This document shows positions 1 through 8,820 of a stretch of DNA of 64,000 bases, piece after piece. Origin of the DNA: Paenibacillus timonensis. Its GTDB lineage: Bacteria > Bacillota > Bacilli > Paenibacillales > Paenibacillaceae. Both the position numbers and the translations under genes were made by a program. The stretch lies in assembly GCF_009725205.1 (NCBI RefSeq), contig NZ_WNZY01000002.1:186001-250000 (forward strand), written 5' to 3'. The notes beneath the pieces were generated by a model, which was given only the letters and a program-made list of their open reading frames with translations, ran no database searches and was not told the DNA's origin. Each line of letters starts with the position of its first letter. Position 1 is the stretch's first letter.

Positions 1-522
1 CTGGCGGCGTTTAACAACGGAGATGTTGCGTCTGTCCCAACCGGCAACTGGATTACGCCGTCTGTTAAAGCGGAGGCTTCCCAATCCGGTAAATGGGCGG
101 TCGTGCCGACGCCGAAGCTGGCGAATAGCGCAGCATCGGTGAACGCCTCGAATCTAGGGGGGAGCTCCTGGTATGTGATGAATATGGACGGTCAGGACGC
201 GGCTGCGAATTTCCTGGCGGAAACCTTTGGCTCCGATAGCGAATTATATTCCCTGCTGCTGGAGAAAATCGGCGCGATCGGCTCGCTGAAGGCCGCATCC
301 AGCGGAGCGGCTTACGATAAAGCCGACGAGTTCTTCGGCGGTCAGAAGATTTATGCCGATTTCGCCAAATGGACCGAAGAGGTGCCTAAGGTCAATTACG
401 GCTTGCACACTTACGCAATCGATGACATTCTGGCCATTGAAATCCAGAACTACTTGAATGGCAAAGACGTGGACAGCGTCATCCGCGACGCCCAGGCTCA
501 AGCCGAATCTCAATTGCAATGA
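1..522 (+). CDS. Sugar ABC transporter substrate-binding protein, C-terminal part (5' end outside window)
   Basis: Only the last 173 residues are present; the frame is open from base 1. The segment has the hinge and C-lobe character of family 1 extracellular solute-binding proteins: GNW near the start, then a helical tail ending in a run of Gln/Ala residues (AQAQAESQLQ). It would be a lipoprotein that captures a sugar outside the membrane and hands it to the two permeases that follow. Its stop overlaps the first permease start (ATGA), so the three genes are one operon. The convergent alpha-galactosidase gene suggests an alpha-galactoside or related sugar, which is inference. Confidence 0.85.
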   Translation: MAAFNNGDVASVPTGNWITPSVKAEASQSGKWAVVPTPKLANSAASVNASNLGGSSWYVMNMDGQDAAANFLAETFGSDSELYSLLLEKIGAIGSLKAASSGAAYDKADEFFGGQKIYADFAKWTEEVPKVNYGLHTYAIDDILAIEIQNYLNGKDVDSVIRDAQAQAESQLQ

Positions 523-1412
523 TGAGAGCAACTGGCTCTGTTTTGCGCTGGAAGGCTTCCGCAGTCGGTTGGTTGTTTGTGACAGCAGCCGTGGTGCTGA
601 TCGCACTGTTTTACTTCTATCCGATGATCCAGGCACTGCTTCTGTCGCTGCAAACCGGTACGGGCTCGAACTTGACCTTTAACGGGCTGGTCAATTATCA
701 GCGATTGTTTACGGACTCGATGTTTCTGACGGCGGTCAAGAATACGTTCATATACCTGATCGTACAAGTTCCGATCATGGTACTGCTGGCGTTAATCTTG
801 TCCGTGATGTTAAATGACCGGAATTTGAAATGGAAGGGATTTTTCCGCACGGCGATCTTCCTGCCCTGCATCACTTCGCTTGTCGCTTATTCCGTTATTT
901 TTAAATACCTGTTTGCGGGCGACGGTCTGGTCAATATGCTGCTGCTGCAATTGCACCTTGTGTCGGAACCGATTCCGTGGATTACCGATCCGTTTTGGGC
1001 CAAAATTACGATCATTATTGCGATTACCTGGAGATGGACGGGGTACAACATGATCTTTTACCTTTCGGCCATCCAGAACATCGATCCTTCGGTTTACGAA
1101 GCAGCCAAAATTGACGGAGCGTCGGCGAGCAAACAGTTTTTCCAAATCACGATTCCGCTCTTGAAACCGATTATTTTGTTTACTTCGATCACCTCGACGA
1201 TTGGCACGTTGCAGCTATTCGACGAAGTTATGAACATCACGCAGGGGGGGCCGGGTAACGCGAGCTCGACGATCTCGCAATACATTTATAATTTGTCCTT
1301 CAAGTACGCAGCGAATTTCGGGTATGCGGCGACGGTGTCTTATTCCATCGTGGTGATGATTGTCATCTTGTCCATTGTACAATTTAAAGTGGCAGGTGAT
1401 CGTGATGCATAG
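519..1412 (+). CDS. Sugar ABC transporter permease, MalF/LacF type
   Basis: A 297-residue inner-membrane permease with about six hydrophobic segments; the first spans roughly residues 14-36. The cytoplasmic EAA loop that docks the ATPase is clear (YEAAKIDGASASKQFF, then IPLLKP). The start is the ATG overlapping the previous stop as ATGA, so translation is probably coupled. The 3' end overlaps the next permease by 8 bp. Together they form the heterodimeric channel of a carbohydrate uptake ABC transporter. No ATPase gene is adjacent. Confidence 0.93.
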   Translation: MMRATGSVLRWKASAVGWLFVTAAVVLIALFYFYPMIQALLLSLQTGTGSNLTFNGLVNYQRLFTDSMFLTAVKNTFIYLIVQVPIMVLLALILSVMLNDRNLKWKGFFRTAIFLPCITSLVAYSVIFKYLFAGDGLVNMLLLQLHLVSEPIPWITDPFWAKITIIIAITWRWTGYNMIFYLSAIQNIDPSVYEAAKIDGASASKQFFQITIPLLKPIILFTSITSTIGTLQLFDEVMNITQGGPGNASSTISQYIYNLSFKYAANFGYAATVSYSIVVMIVILSIVQFKVAGDRDA

Positions 1413-2229
1413 GGTGAAACGACTGTCTATGTACCTGTTCCTCGCCATAGCGGCGTTTGTTTCGATCTTTCCGTTTCTATGGATGATCGTCAGCTCCACG
1501 AATCCATCGGTAGACGTGACCCGGGGCAAGCTGCTGCCAGGCTCCCACTTTATGGAGAACCTGCGCAGCTTGCTGGATTCCGTTGATATTTTGAATGCGC
1601 TCAAAAACTCGCTGACCGTCTCCGTCTCCACGACGTTACTTGCTATGCTGATCGCTTCGCTGGCCGGTTACGGTTTCGAGATCTACCGGAGCAAGGCGAA
1701 GGACATCGTATTTAACGTGCTATTGTTATCGATGATGCTGCCCTTTGCAGCCTTGATGGTGCCGCTTTACCGTATGTTCGGTCGAATCACCAACCTGGTT
1801 CCCTTGATTGGCATCGATACGCTGGCCGCGGTTGTGCTCCCAACCATGACGACGGCGTTTCTGATCTTCTTCTTCCGGCAAAGCACGAAGATGTTCCCGA
1901 AAGAGCTGCTTGAAGCAGGCCGGATCGACGGCTTATCCGAGCTGGGGATGTTCTTCCGCGTATACGTGCCTACGATGAAAACGACCTATGCCGCGGCGGC
2001 GATTATCACGTTTATGAGCAGCTGGAACAATTACATGTGGCCGCTGATCGTGCTGCAAACGCCGCAGAAGCAGACCGTACCGTTGCTGATTTCAACGCTG
2101 GGCTCCAGCTATTCTCCGGATTACGGATTGATTATGCTGGCCATCGTCATTTCGACGCTCCCGACGGCCATCGTCTTCTTCGTCATGCAGAAGCATTTCG
2201 TAGCCGGGATGATCGGATCGGTCAAATAG
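1405..2229 (+). CDS. Sugar ABC transporter permease, MalG type
   Basis: A 274-residue partner permease. An upstream in-frame codon at 1360 would extend it, but ATG 1405 is preferred because AGGTGAT lies just before it and the following residues open directly into the first membrane helix. The EAA-type loop is EAGRIDGLSELGMFFR, followed by a VPTMK segment. The tail (QKHFVAGMIGSVK) is typical of the MalG/AraQ class. It is the last gene of the binding protein-permease-permease operon and ends 14 bp from the end of the convergent alpha-galactosidase gene. Confidence 0.93.
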   Translation: MHRVKRLSMYLFLAIAAFVSIFPFLWMIVSSTNPSVDVTRGKLLPGSHFMENLRSLLDSVDILNALKNSLTVSVSTTLLAMLIASLAGYGFEIYRSKAKDIVFNVLLLSMMLPFAALMVPLYRMFGRITNLVPLIGIDTLAAVVLPTMTTAFLIFFFRQSTKMFPKELLEAGRIDGLSELGMFFRVYVPTMKTTYAAAAIITFMSSWNNYMWPLIVLQTPQKQTVPLLISTLGSSYSPDYGLIMLAIVISTLPTAIVFFVMQKHFVAGMIGSVK

Positions 2230-2243
2230 CAGAAGTTTTCCGT

Positions 2244-3542
2244 TTAGCGATAGGCTGGCAGCCAATCCCCATGGGCTTCGATGAGGTCATCACACATGGC
2301 GATCATGTCGTCGATAGACAACTCGGCCGAAGTGTGGGGGTCAAGCATGGCTGCATGGTAAATATGCTCTTTCTTACCGGTGATCGCCGCTTCAATCGTC
2401 AAGAGCTGGGTATTGATGTTCGTCCGGTTTAAGGCGGCGCATTGCGGCGGCAGATTACCAACATAGGTAGGAGTTACGCCGCTGGCATCCACCAGGCAGG
2501 GGACTTCCACGCAGGCTTCCGCCGGGAGGTTGGGAATCAGTCCCGAATTCATCACGTTGCCGCCGATTTTGAACGGAACGTCGGTCTCGATGGCCTCCAT
2601 GATATACGAAGCATACTCGTGAGAGCGTTCGTGCTTGAGCTCCTGGTTGCCAACGAGCTCCTCTCGCATGCGCTCCCAGTTGGAAATTTGCTCGACGCAG
2701 CGGCGCGGGTATTCGTCCAGCGGAATTTGGAAACGGTCGATGAGTTCAGGATAGTTCCGCTTGATGAAATAAGGATGGTATTCGGCATTATGCTCCGACG
2801 ACTCCGTGATGTAATATCCGAATTTCAGCATCATTTCGAAGCGGACCATATCATGATGTGGTTGCTGCTGCTTCTCGGCCGCGAGGCGTTTAATTTCCGG
2901 GTAGAGGTCGACTCCATCTCGGGTCACCTCCAGCAGCCAGGCCATATGGTTAATGCCAGCGATTTTGGCTTGAACTCCGGTTTTGTCCATCCCTAAGCTA
3001 TCGAACAAGCCGGGAATGCAAGCCTGCACGCTATGGCAAAGCCCGACAGTACGGACTTGGCCATACGTATTCATGACATTGGTCAGCACGGCCATGGGGT
3101 TAGTGTAATTCAAGAACAGGGCATCCGGGCACATTTCGCGGATATCGGCCGCAAAGTCCAGCATCACCGGAATTGTCCGCAGGTTACGGAAAATCCCGCC
3201 GATTCCCACCGTATCGGCGATTGTCTGGCGCAGCCCATACTTTTTCGGAATCTCAAAATCCGTAATGGTGCAAGGATCGTAGCCGCCGACCTGGATGGCG
3301 TTGATGACGTATTTCGCCCCTTTCAGCGCTTCCTTCCGGTCGGTGTAGGCTTTCACGATGCAGGTACTGCCGCTGCTGAGCTTCAAGTTGTTCAGCATAT
3401 TCTCCGAATCCTTCAACCGCCGGAGATCGATATCGAATAAAGCGAGCTCGAAACCTTGCAAGGCTGGGGTTTGCATACAATCGCCCAGTACATTCTTGGC
3501 GAATACGGTGCTGCCAGCCCCGATAAATGTAATTTTGGACAT
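2244..3542 (-). CDS. melA: Alpha-galactosidase/alpha-glucosidase, glycoside hydrolase family 4
   Basis: A 432-residue GH4 enzyme. Family members hydrolyse alpha-galactosides or alpha-glucosides by an NAD+- and Mn2+-dependent redox-elimination mechanism in the cytoplasm. Visible signatures are the N-terminal Rossmann turn FIGAGSTVFAKNVLGD, the NYTNPMAV motif, the metal-binding Cys of GLCHSVQ (about residue 170) and the His of GINHMAW (about 200). Length fits the family. A strong AGGAGGAG site precedes the ATG. It is divergent from the AraC regulator, and the 150-bp gap carries two direct repeats that may be the activator site. Alpha-glucosidase specificity cannot be excluded. Confidence 0.9.
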   Translation of the reverse strand: MSKITFIGAGSTVFAKNVLGDCMQTPALQGFELALFDIDLRRLKDSENMLNNLKLSSGSTCIVKAYTDRKEALKGAKYVINAIQVGGYDPCTITDFEIPKKYGLRQTIADTVGIGGIFRNLRTIPVMLDFAADIREMCPDALFLNYTNPMAVLTNVMNTYGQVRTVGLCHSVQACIPGLFDSLGMDKTGVQAKIAGINHMAWLLEVTRDGVDLYPEIKRLAAEKQQQPHHDMVRFEMMLKFGYYITESSEHNAEYHPYFIKRNYPELIDRFQIPLDEYPRRCVEQISNWERMREELVGNQELKHERSHEYASYIMEAIETDVPFKIGGNVMNSGLIPNLPAEACVEVPCLVDASGVTPTYVGNLPPQCAALNRTNINTQLLTIEAAITGKKEHIYHAAMLDPHTSAELSIDDMIAMCDDLIEAHGDWLPAYR

Positions 3543-3594
3543 GTCCTATCTCCTCCTTTTTCCTCCTCAATATAGCTCTCACCCTGAAATAAAG

Positions 3595-3628
3595 GTATGG
3601 AGGAATGGAAGGGAAGTATGGAGGAATG
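3595..3628. promoter_or_regulatory. Direct-repeat operator between melA and the AraC gene
   Basis: GTATGGAGGAATG occurs twice (3595-3607 and 3616-3628), exactly 21 bp apart, two helical turns. On the minus strand a candidate melA -10 (TATATT, 3574-3569) lies 20 bp away, so the proximal repeat would overlap the -35 position. This is the usual geometry of AraC-family activator sites. The likely ligand is the divergent regulator starting at 3696. Confidence 0.6.
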
Positions 3629-3695
3629 TTGTATTTTGGTCTGCTATCCCTTACGCTAGGGAGAGCAGGCCAAAACGCTTATCTAGGGGGCAGTG

Positions 3696-4556
3696 ATGAT
3701 TCCCGAACATGACTTATTTGAAGTCCACATGAACCCCGATGACCGGGAACGGGATGTGACCGTCTTGTTTAGCGGGCAAGGCCGTCCCCATCCGAATCAC
3801 CGCATCGGGCCGTCCGTGCACGATCATTATTTGCTGCACACGGTATTTGAGGGGAAAGGAACATATACCTGGGGCGGACGCATTTATTCCTGCGGGCCGG
3901 GGGACACCTTCGTGATTTTTCCGAACGGCTTGTTTACTTATGAAGCGGATTCCCGGCACCCGTGGCATTACGCCTGGGTCGCGTTAAAAGGACCAGGCGT
4001 CCTTCGGCAGTTAAAGGACGTCGGCATCACGCCGGATAAACCCGTCGTAAGCTCCAGGGAACCCGAGGAATTGCGGGAGCTTTACGCCCGTCTCCGCTCC
4101 TCGTTCCGGCAATCTGACCACCCGCGTTTGGAGAACCTTGAGGCGACGGGCTGGATGACGCTTCTGCTTCACCATTTCGGATTGGCGAATCGGGACATCC
4201 TCCCCCGTGCCGCCGCGAAGGAGCCGGCGATGATCGACCGGCAGGTGGAGCAGGCGATCCGCTGGTTTCAACTGCAATACCCGCAGCAGATCGGCATCGA
4301 GGAGTTGTCCCGAAATCTCGGTTATCACCGAGCCCATTTATTTAACGCCTTTAAGGCACGGACCGGACTGTCGCCCAAACAGTATTTGACGAAGGTGAGG
4401 ATCGATAAAGCAAAGGAGTTGCTTACCGGCTCGTTAACCGTCGATCAAATCGCTTCCTCCGTTGGCTTTAACGATGCGCTGTACTTCTCGCGGCAGTTCA
4501 AGAAATCCATCGGGATGTCCCCGAGCGAATACCGTAGCGGGATCGGGAAGGAATGA
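3696..4556 (+). CDS. AraC family transcriptional regulator
   Basis: A 286-residue one-component regulator. The N-terminal half is a cupin-like sugar-sensing domain (HDHYLLHTVFEGKGTYTWGG, about residues 45-65). The C-terminal 100 residues are the double helix-turn-helix of AraC/XylS proteins (IGEELSRNLGYHRAHLFNAF-like first helix pair, then VDQIASSVGFNDALYFSRQF and the closing SPSEYR). GTG 3693 is a possible start, but ATG 3696 has better spacing from AGGGGG at 3685-3690. Divergent from melA and probably its activator. Confidence 0.9.
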   Translation: MIPEHDLFEVHMNPDDRERDVTVLFSGQGRPHPNHRIGPSVHDHYLLHTVFEGKGTYTWGGRIYSCGPGDTFVIFPNGLFTYEADSRHPWHYAWVALKGPGVLRQLKDVGITPDKPVVSSREPEELRELYARLRSSFRQSDHPRLENLEATGWMTLLLHHFGLANRDILPRAAAKEPAMIDRQVEQAIRWFQLQYPQQIGIEELSRNLGYHRAHLFNAFKARTGLSPKQYLTKVRIDKAKELLTGSLTVDQIASSVGFNDALYFSRQFKKSIGMSPSEYRSGIGKE

Positions 4557-4677
4557 GAGCATGTCGGGTCTCAACCTCCGGCGGTGCATAAGCAAAGGGT
4601 TCGTCCCTGAAGGTAAGTGGATCCGATCACGGAAATGTTGCATTTCGTGCAGGATTTTGGGGCGTATACGAAGGAAT

Positions 4678-4714
4678 CGGCAAGAATGTTGCACTATCTG
4701 CAACATTCTTGCCG
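4678..4714. repeat. Perfect 16-bp inverted repeat, REP-like
   Basis: In the gap between the AraC gene and the convergent ROK gene, a 16-bp arm (4678-4693) is matched exactly by 4699-4714 around a 5-base loop. No T-run follows, so it is not an ordinary terminator. A partial copy of the arm (ATGTTGCA) occurs at 4635-4642. It resembles a dispersed intergenic palindrome. Confidence 0.55.
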
Positions 4715-4803
4715 GTGACAGTACAGCGCACGTATGAATCAGAAATCAGGGGGCTTTCCCATGCCCATAATCTTCTGAAAGTTAGGCAACTCTGCCAACA
4801 ATG

Positions 4804-4847
4804 AAAATAATCGGCTAGGTGGGTTCATACCTGGCCGATTATTTTTT
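4804..4847. terminator. Bidirectional terminator between AraC and ROK genes
   Basis: A 17-bp stem with one G-T pair (4804-4820 with 4829-4845) encloses an 8-base loop and is followed by a T-run on the plus strand; the other side gives a T-rich tail on the minus strand. It lies between two convergent genes and can serve both. Confidence 0.8.
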
Positions 4848-4894
4848 CAATCAAGGAACTTTTCAAATGGACCACCATTGGGCCAATCTCTTTC

Positions 4895-6085
4895 TTAATC
4901 GATTGGCCAATGCTGCAACACCATCAGCGCCGCCCCCGTGGCTACGGCAGTATCGGTCAGCTGACCTTGGGTGAACAGCGGGTTGTATTCGGGATAATGG
5001 TATGCATTTTTCTTCGCGACTTCGACTGCAATATCGAAAACAAGCGGGTGTGCGCTGACAAGCGGACCGCCCAGAACAACATATTCAGGGTGTAAGGCAT
5101 TGATCAGATTGGCTAGTCCGGTTCCGAGGCAGACGGCCGTTTTCGTGAATTGTTCCATTACCAGTGAATCGTTCTGAGACAAGGCGTCGACCAGGGCGGC
5201 GAAGTTCACACGGTCCGGGGCTTCGCCGGACAACACACTGATGCGCCCGGCTATGAGCTCTGCGCGAACCCGCTCTTCAAGTGCGGGAACCGAAACGAAA
5301 GCCTCCAACGCTCCGGAGTTGCCTTTATTACGGAGCTTTGGTCCGTCCATCTGAATGATCATTTGCCCGATTGCCCCTTCGGTATCGGCGGCTCCTCGAA
5401 GAATACGGCCCTCGGACATGGCGGCCGAGCGGATGTTTACGCCGGCATGCACGTATAAGGCGTGCCGAATGGTTTCGGATCGTAGCGCCCAGTGCTCACC
5501 GATGAGCGCGGTGTTGGCCCCGTTATCGAGCATGGCGGGAATCCCTAACCGCTCCTCGAGCATAGTGCAGATTGGAACGTGTCTCCAGGAGGGGGCGGGA
5601 AACCACTCGGGTTCGAGGATGATTCCGTTGCGAAGATCCAGCGGGCCAACCGCACCGATGCCGATTCCCAGAATGTCGGCGGAAGTGATTCCGTGCTCCG
5701 TAAGAAACGCCTTCGCGGTATTGGCAACAGAGTCCGCCAGAACATCGGGTGTCATGCGATCGTCCATTTTCCAGCGGGCCTGTGACAAAGGGTTTAAATG
5801 CATATCATATAGACCCAGTACGGAGTAGATCCGGGAGATTTCGAGCCCAAACACAAATCTGTGCTTCGGATTCGTCTGGAACAGGATCGGCTTTCGGCCA
5901 CCGGTCGAGCTCCCCAGCCCGGAGATGACGATTAGTCCCCGGGAGGTCATCTCCTCCAGTAAACGTGTCATGCTGCTGCTAGTAAGCGGAAACTCGCTCA
6001 TCAGGTCGGCTTTGGAGACGGTGCCGAGGAACGAGATTCGATCATAGATTTGCTTCTTAATCAAAGGATTGGAATGAGTCAACAT
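4895..6085 (-). CDS. ROK family transcriptional regulator (NagC/XylR type)
   Basis: A 396-residue protein with an N-terminal winged helix-turn-helix (residues 1-60; DLMSEFPLTSSSMTRLLEEM) and a ROK sugar-kinase-like domain (GIGIGAVGPLD, LDNGANTALIGEHW, VLGGPLVSAHP). Such proteins usually repress sugar genes and release DNA on binding a sugar or sugar phosphate. The reading frame could start 84 bp upstream, but ATG 6085 is preferred: GGAGAG lies about 8 bases before it and it begins directly with the HTH. The ROK zinc motif is not obvious, supporting a regulator rather than a kinase. No target gene is adjacent. Confidence 0.88.
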   Translation of the reverse strand: MLTHSNPLIKKQIYDRISFLGTVSKADLMSEFPLTSSSMTRLLEEMTSRGLIVISGLGSSTGGRKPILFQTNPKHRFVFGLEISRIYSVLGLYDMHLNPLSQARWKMDDRMTPDVLADSVANTAKAFLTEHGITSADILGIGIGAVGPLDLRNGIILEPEWFPAPSWRHVPICTMLEERLGIPAMLDNGANTALIGEHWALRSETIRHALYVHAGVNIRSAAMSEGRILRGAADTEGAIGQMIIQMDGPKLRNKGNSGALEAFVSVPALEERVRAELIAGRISVLSGEAPDRVNFAALVDALSQNDSLVMEQFTKTAVCLGTGLANLINALHPEYVVLGGPLVSAHPLVFDIAVEVAKKNAYHYPEYNPLFTQGQLTDTAVATGAALMVLQHWPID

Positions 6086-6172
6086 CGATAAGGCTCTCCA
6101 TTTCCAAGTTAATTCGTCGGGATATCCTTTAAGTATAACGGGAAGGAGGGAGGATTTCCAGAGATTCATTTA

Positions 6173-6201
6173 TTGACTCTTCGAAAAATAAATGATATTA
6201 T
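6173..6201 (+). promoter_or_regulatory. Sigma-A promoter of tRNA-Leu
   Basis: TTGACT (6173-6178) and TATTAT (6196-6201) are separated by 17 bp and lie 39 bp upstream of the tRNA 5' end. Confidence 0.8.
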
Positions 6202-6240
6202 GTATTTCGTTGCTGCAAAACAATGCATCAACCGAGAAAC

Positions 6241-6325
<85 letters not shown>

Positions 6326-6337
6326 TCCTTAAGTAGA

Positions 6338-6384
6338 ACAGCCTCGCAACTTGCTCTTCGGAGCGGTTGCGAGGCTGTTTTTTT
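6338..6384 (+). terminator. Terminator of tRNA-Leu
   Basis: A perfect 13-bp stem (6338-6350 with 6366-6378) with a 15-base loop runs into TTTTTTT. The T-run reaches the last bases of the convergent dehydrogenase gene. Confidence 0.9.
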
Positions 6385-7289
6385 CATTTACTCGTGCTCA
6401 TATAACTCGTTAAATTATCCAATACCTTGCGAGATAATCTTCCTCTGGCTTCCCGGGTAAAACCTGACACCATGGGAGTATAGATGATTTGGGGATAGCG
6501 GTGAAGCTCAGTTTTGAACTCCCCTGCACCGTCAGCGTCAAAGATCGCATAATTTCCGCTTGCTTGGATCCACTCCCGAAAGGCGGCGGCATCAAAAGGC
6601 GCTCCGAGGGAGGTGTTCACCAGAATTTTGCCGTGGCCCAATGCGGCGAAATCCTCAGGTCCGAGGAGATGGGTGTTTCTGGGCAAGTGCATGGAGATTA
6701 TCTCCGAGGTATGCAGCAACTCGCGAAGCGGAGCATATTCAAACCCGGCCTGTTCGCAATCCGGTTTGCGGTTCCGGCTGAAATAACGGACTTGCATGCC
6801 GAAAGCGGAAGCCCGATGCGCCAAAATCCTGCCCGTCGCCCCCATCCCGATGATGCCCAGCTTGCGCTGCTGCAGCTCGACCGGTTCGCTTAGCCATTGG
6901 TGCGGGCCCAGACCTTTGAGCAAGCGGATGAGCTCGCTCATGACGAATTCGGCAACCCCTTCATCGCCATAATCACGAACTCCCCTTACCTCGATGCCAT
7001 GCGCTCTCGCCGCGGCGATATCGACGTTGGCCGATCGCTCGTCATACAGGCTGCAGCACATGCCGATATACCGAATCGACGGGTGGTTTGCAATCAACTC
7101 CTGATCAATCCTCGTTCTCCAGGATACAAGTACGCAATCCGCACCTTGGATTCTTCCCATTAACTCATCTTTGCTTTGCGGATCTTTATCAAACCGAATG
7201 ATGGGTTGCTTCGAATAGTTTTGTAATTCTTCCAAAGCCCAGGCTTCGAGCCCAACGTTATCCGCGCAGGTGATTTGATTAAACTTCAT
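6384..7289 (-). CDS. D-2-hydroxyacid dehydrogenase family protein with altered active site
   Basis: A 301-residue NAD(P)-binding protein of the D-isomer 2-hydroxyacid dehydrogenase family. The Rossmann turn GIIGMGATGRILAHRA is intact (about residue 150) and the segment MHLPRNTHLLG matches the family. Two catalytic positions are changed: the Arg of the usual N-x-x-R-G motif is Leu (VNTSLGAPFD), and the His of the TPH motif is Met (YTPMVSGFT). Cofactor binding is likely, but normal hydride-transfer catalysis is doubtful. ATG 7289 was chosen over an ATG 45 bp upstream because AGGAGG precedes it. Confidence 0.85.
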   Translation of the reverse strand: MKFNQITCADNVGLEAWALEELQNYSKQPIIRFDKDPQSKDELMGRIQGADCVLVSWRTRIDQELIANHPSIRYIGMCCSLYDERSANVDIAAARAHGIEVRGVRDYGDEGVAEFVMSELIRLLKGLGPHQWLSEPVELQQRKLGIIGMGATGRILAHRASAFGMQVRYFSRNRKPDCEQAGFEYAPLRELLHTSEIISMHLPRNTHLLGPEDFAALGHGKILVNTSLGAPFDAAAFREWIQASGNYAIFDADGAGEFKTELHRYPQIIYTPMVSGFTREARGRLSRKVLDNLTSYMSTSK

Positions 7290-7401
7290 TTCTAAAAAAC
7301 CTCCTTGACCTGGCATTAACGTACTTAATTTCATATGCTTGATTTATACTATACCATGAAGGGCTAGGATTCCAGATTTTATCACGGGAGGAGCATGGAA
7401 G

Positions 7402-8379
7402 ATGGAATATGTGAAGCTGGGACGAACCGGCCTTGAGGTATCGCGTATTTGCCTGGGCTGCATGAGTTATGGGGAGCCGGACCGCGGGCCGCATCCCTGG
7501 TCGCTGAGCGAGGAAGAAAGCCGTCCGTTTATCCGCAAGGCACTTGAGCTTGGCATTAATTTCTTCGATACGGCCAACGTGTACTCCGATGGGACGAGTG
7601 AAGAAATCGTCGGACGGGCACTCCGAGAGTTCGCCAACCGCGACGAGATCGTAATCGCCACCAAGGTCCATGGGCGCATGCGTCCCGGTCCGAACGGCGG
7701 AGGTTTATCGCGCAAAGCGATCCTGGCGGAAATCGACCATAGCCTGAAACGTTTGGGGACGGACTACGTCGATCTGTATCAGATTCACCGCTGGGATCCC
7801 ACGACGCCGATCGAAGAAACGATGGAGGCGCTCCATGATGTCGTCAAGGCTGGCAAGGCCCGTTATATCGGGGCTTCCTCGATGTATGCCTGGCAATTTC
7901 TTAAAGCACTGCATACTGCTGAGCGGCACGGATGGACCCGATTTGTCTCCATGCAAAACTACTTGAATCTGCTATACCGCGAGGAAGAACGTGAGATGCT
8001 GCCGCTGTGCGAAGCGGAGAACATCGGTATCATTCCTTGGAGCCCGCTGGCTCGCGGCCGGTTAACCCGCGATTGGGATGAACAAAGTGAGCGTTCGCAA
8101 AGCGACTTGTTCGGCCAACGTCTGTACGCGGCCACGGAGGGAGCTGACCGCAAGGTGGTCGAGCGCGTGGCTGAGGTCGCGGCTCAGCGCGGGGTGTCGC
8201 GCGCGCAAGTCGCCTTGGCCTGGGTGCTGCAAAAATCCCCGGTCACCGCGCCGATAGTGGGTGCGACCAAACCGCATCATCTCGAGGACGCGGTTGCCGC
8301 GGTGTCGCTTCGGTTAACGCCGGACGAAATTGCTCGACTGGAAGAACCGTATGTCCCCCATCCGGTGCTGGGAATGTAA
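7402..8379 (+). CDS. Aldo/keto reductase
   Basis: A 325-residue TIM-barrel oxidoreductase of the AKR superfamily that reduces aldehydes or ketones with NADPH in the cytoplasm. The catalytic tetrad is visible: Asp and Tyr in FFDTANVYSDGTSE (about residues 52-57), Lys in IATKVHG (about 90) and His in YQIHRWDP (about 129). The C-terminal cofactor region PIVGATKPHHLEDAV is present. Length matches the group. GGGAGGAG precedes the ATG. It is monocistronic, followed by a terminator. The substrate cannot be told from sequence. Confidence 0.92.
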   Translation: MEYVKLGRTGLEVSRICLGCMSYGEPDRGPHPWSLSEEESRPFIRKALELGINFFDTANVYSDGTSEEIVGRALREFANRDEIVIATKVHGRMRPGPNGGGLSRKAILAEIDHSLKRLGTDYVDLYQIHRWDPTTPIEETMEALHDVVKAGKARYIGASSMYAWQFLKALHTAERHGWTRFVSMQNYLNLLYREEEREMLPLCEAENIGIIPWSPLARGRLTRDWDEQSERSQSDLFGQRLYAATEGADRKVVERVAEVAAQRGVSRAQVALAWVLQKSPVTAPIVGATKPHHLEDAVAAVSLRLTPDEIARLEEPYVPHPVLGM

Positions 8380-8430
8380 CGAGTTTTGGCCCATGGATGG
8401 CGAAGACAGACAACGGCATAACACAAGTAA

Positions 8431-8467
8431 AACCAGCCCTCACTGCTGGCAGTGGGGGCTGGTTTTT
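8431..8467 (+). terminator. Terminator after aldo/keto reductase
   Basis: CCAGCCC pairs with GGGCTGG, extended inward by further pairs, and is followed by TTTTT. Confidence 0.75.
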
Positions 8468-8539
8468 GGTATGGGGCGGACACGGTAGCCCTGCTACGCC
8501 CGAATGGATAAGGCATGGACTTCGCCGGCCTCGGAAGAG

Positions 8540-8736
8540 ATAACGGTAAAAAATCACCTTATTTTCGGTGATATGGCTCTTTTTGAACAAATAGCGGTAA
8601 AAAATGGCCTTATTTCGGTTCGATAGGGACAAAACCGCCCCATTTGGGGCTCCTGCGGAAAAATAAGGCCATCAAATACCGCTATTTTGTTCAAAAGGGC
8701 TTTTTCGCAGATATAAGGGTATTTTTTACCTTTATT
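8540..8736. repeat. Long imperfect palindrome built from four related 25-bp units
   Basis: About 200 bp between the aldo/keto reductase terminator and the next gene form one imperfect inverted repeat. Two units with the core AGCGGTAAAAAATGGCCTT (8540-8565 and 8591-8615) lie in one orientation and two in the opposite orientation (8660-8684 and 8711-8736), around a GC-rich centre near 8640. The linking text TTTTTGAAC is mirrored too. An open frame crosses it in front of the next gene but lacks coding character. It looks like a dispersed intergenic repeat rather than a gene. Confidence 0.7.
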
Positions 8737-8820
8737 TGTGAGCTCTGGTGCGCAGCGGACCGTTTGCGCATGTTTCCGGACAGGGACAGTCATACTAGCA
8801 GAAAGGAGGATGGTGTTCAT

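Noticed and set aside
8644..8820. Upstream extension of the CmpB-like gene
   Set aside because: The extension translates the palindromic repeat, and AAAGGAGG marks ATG 8821 as the start.
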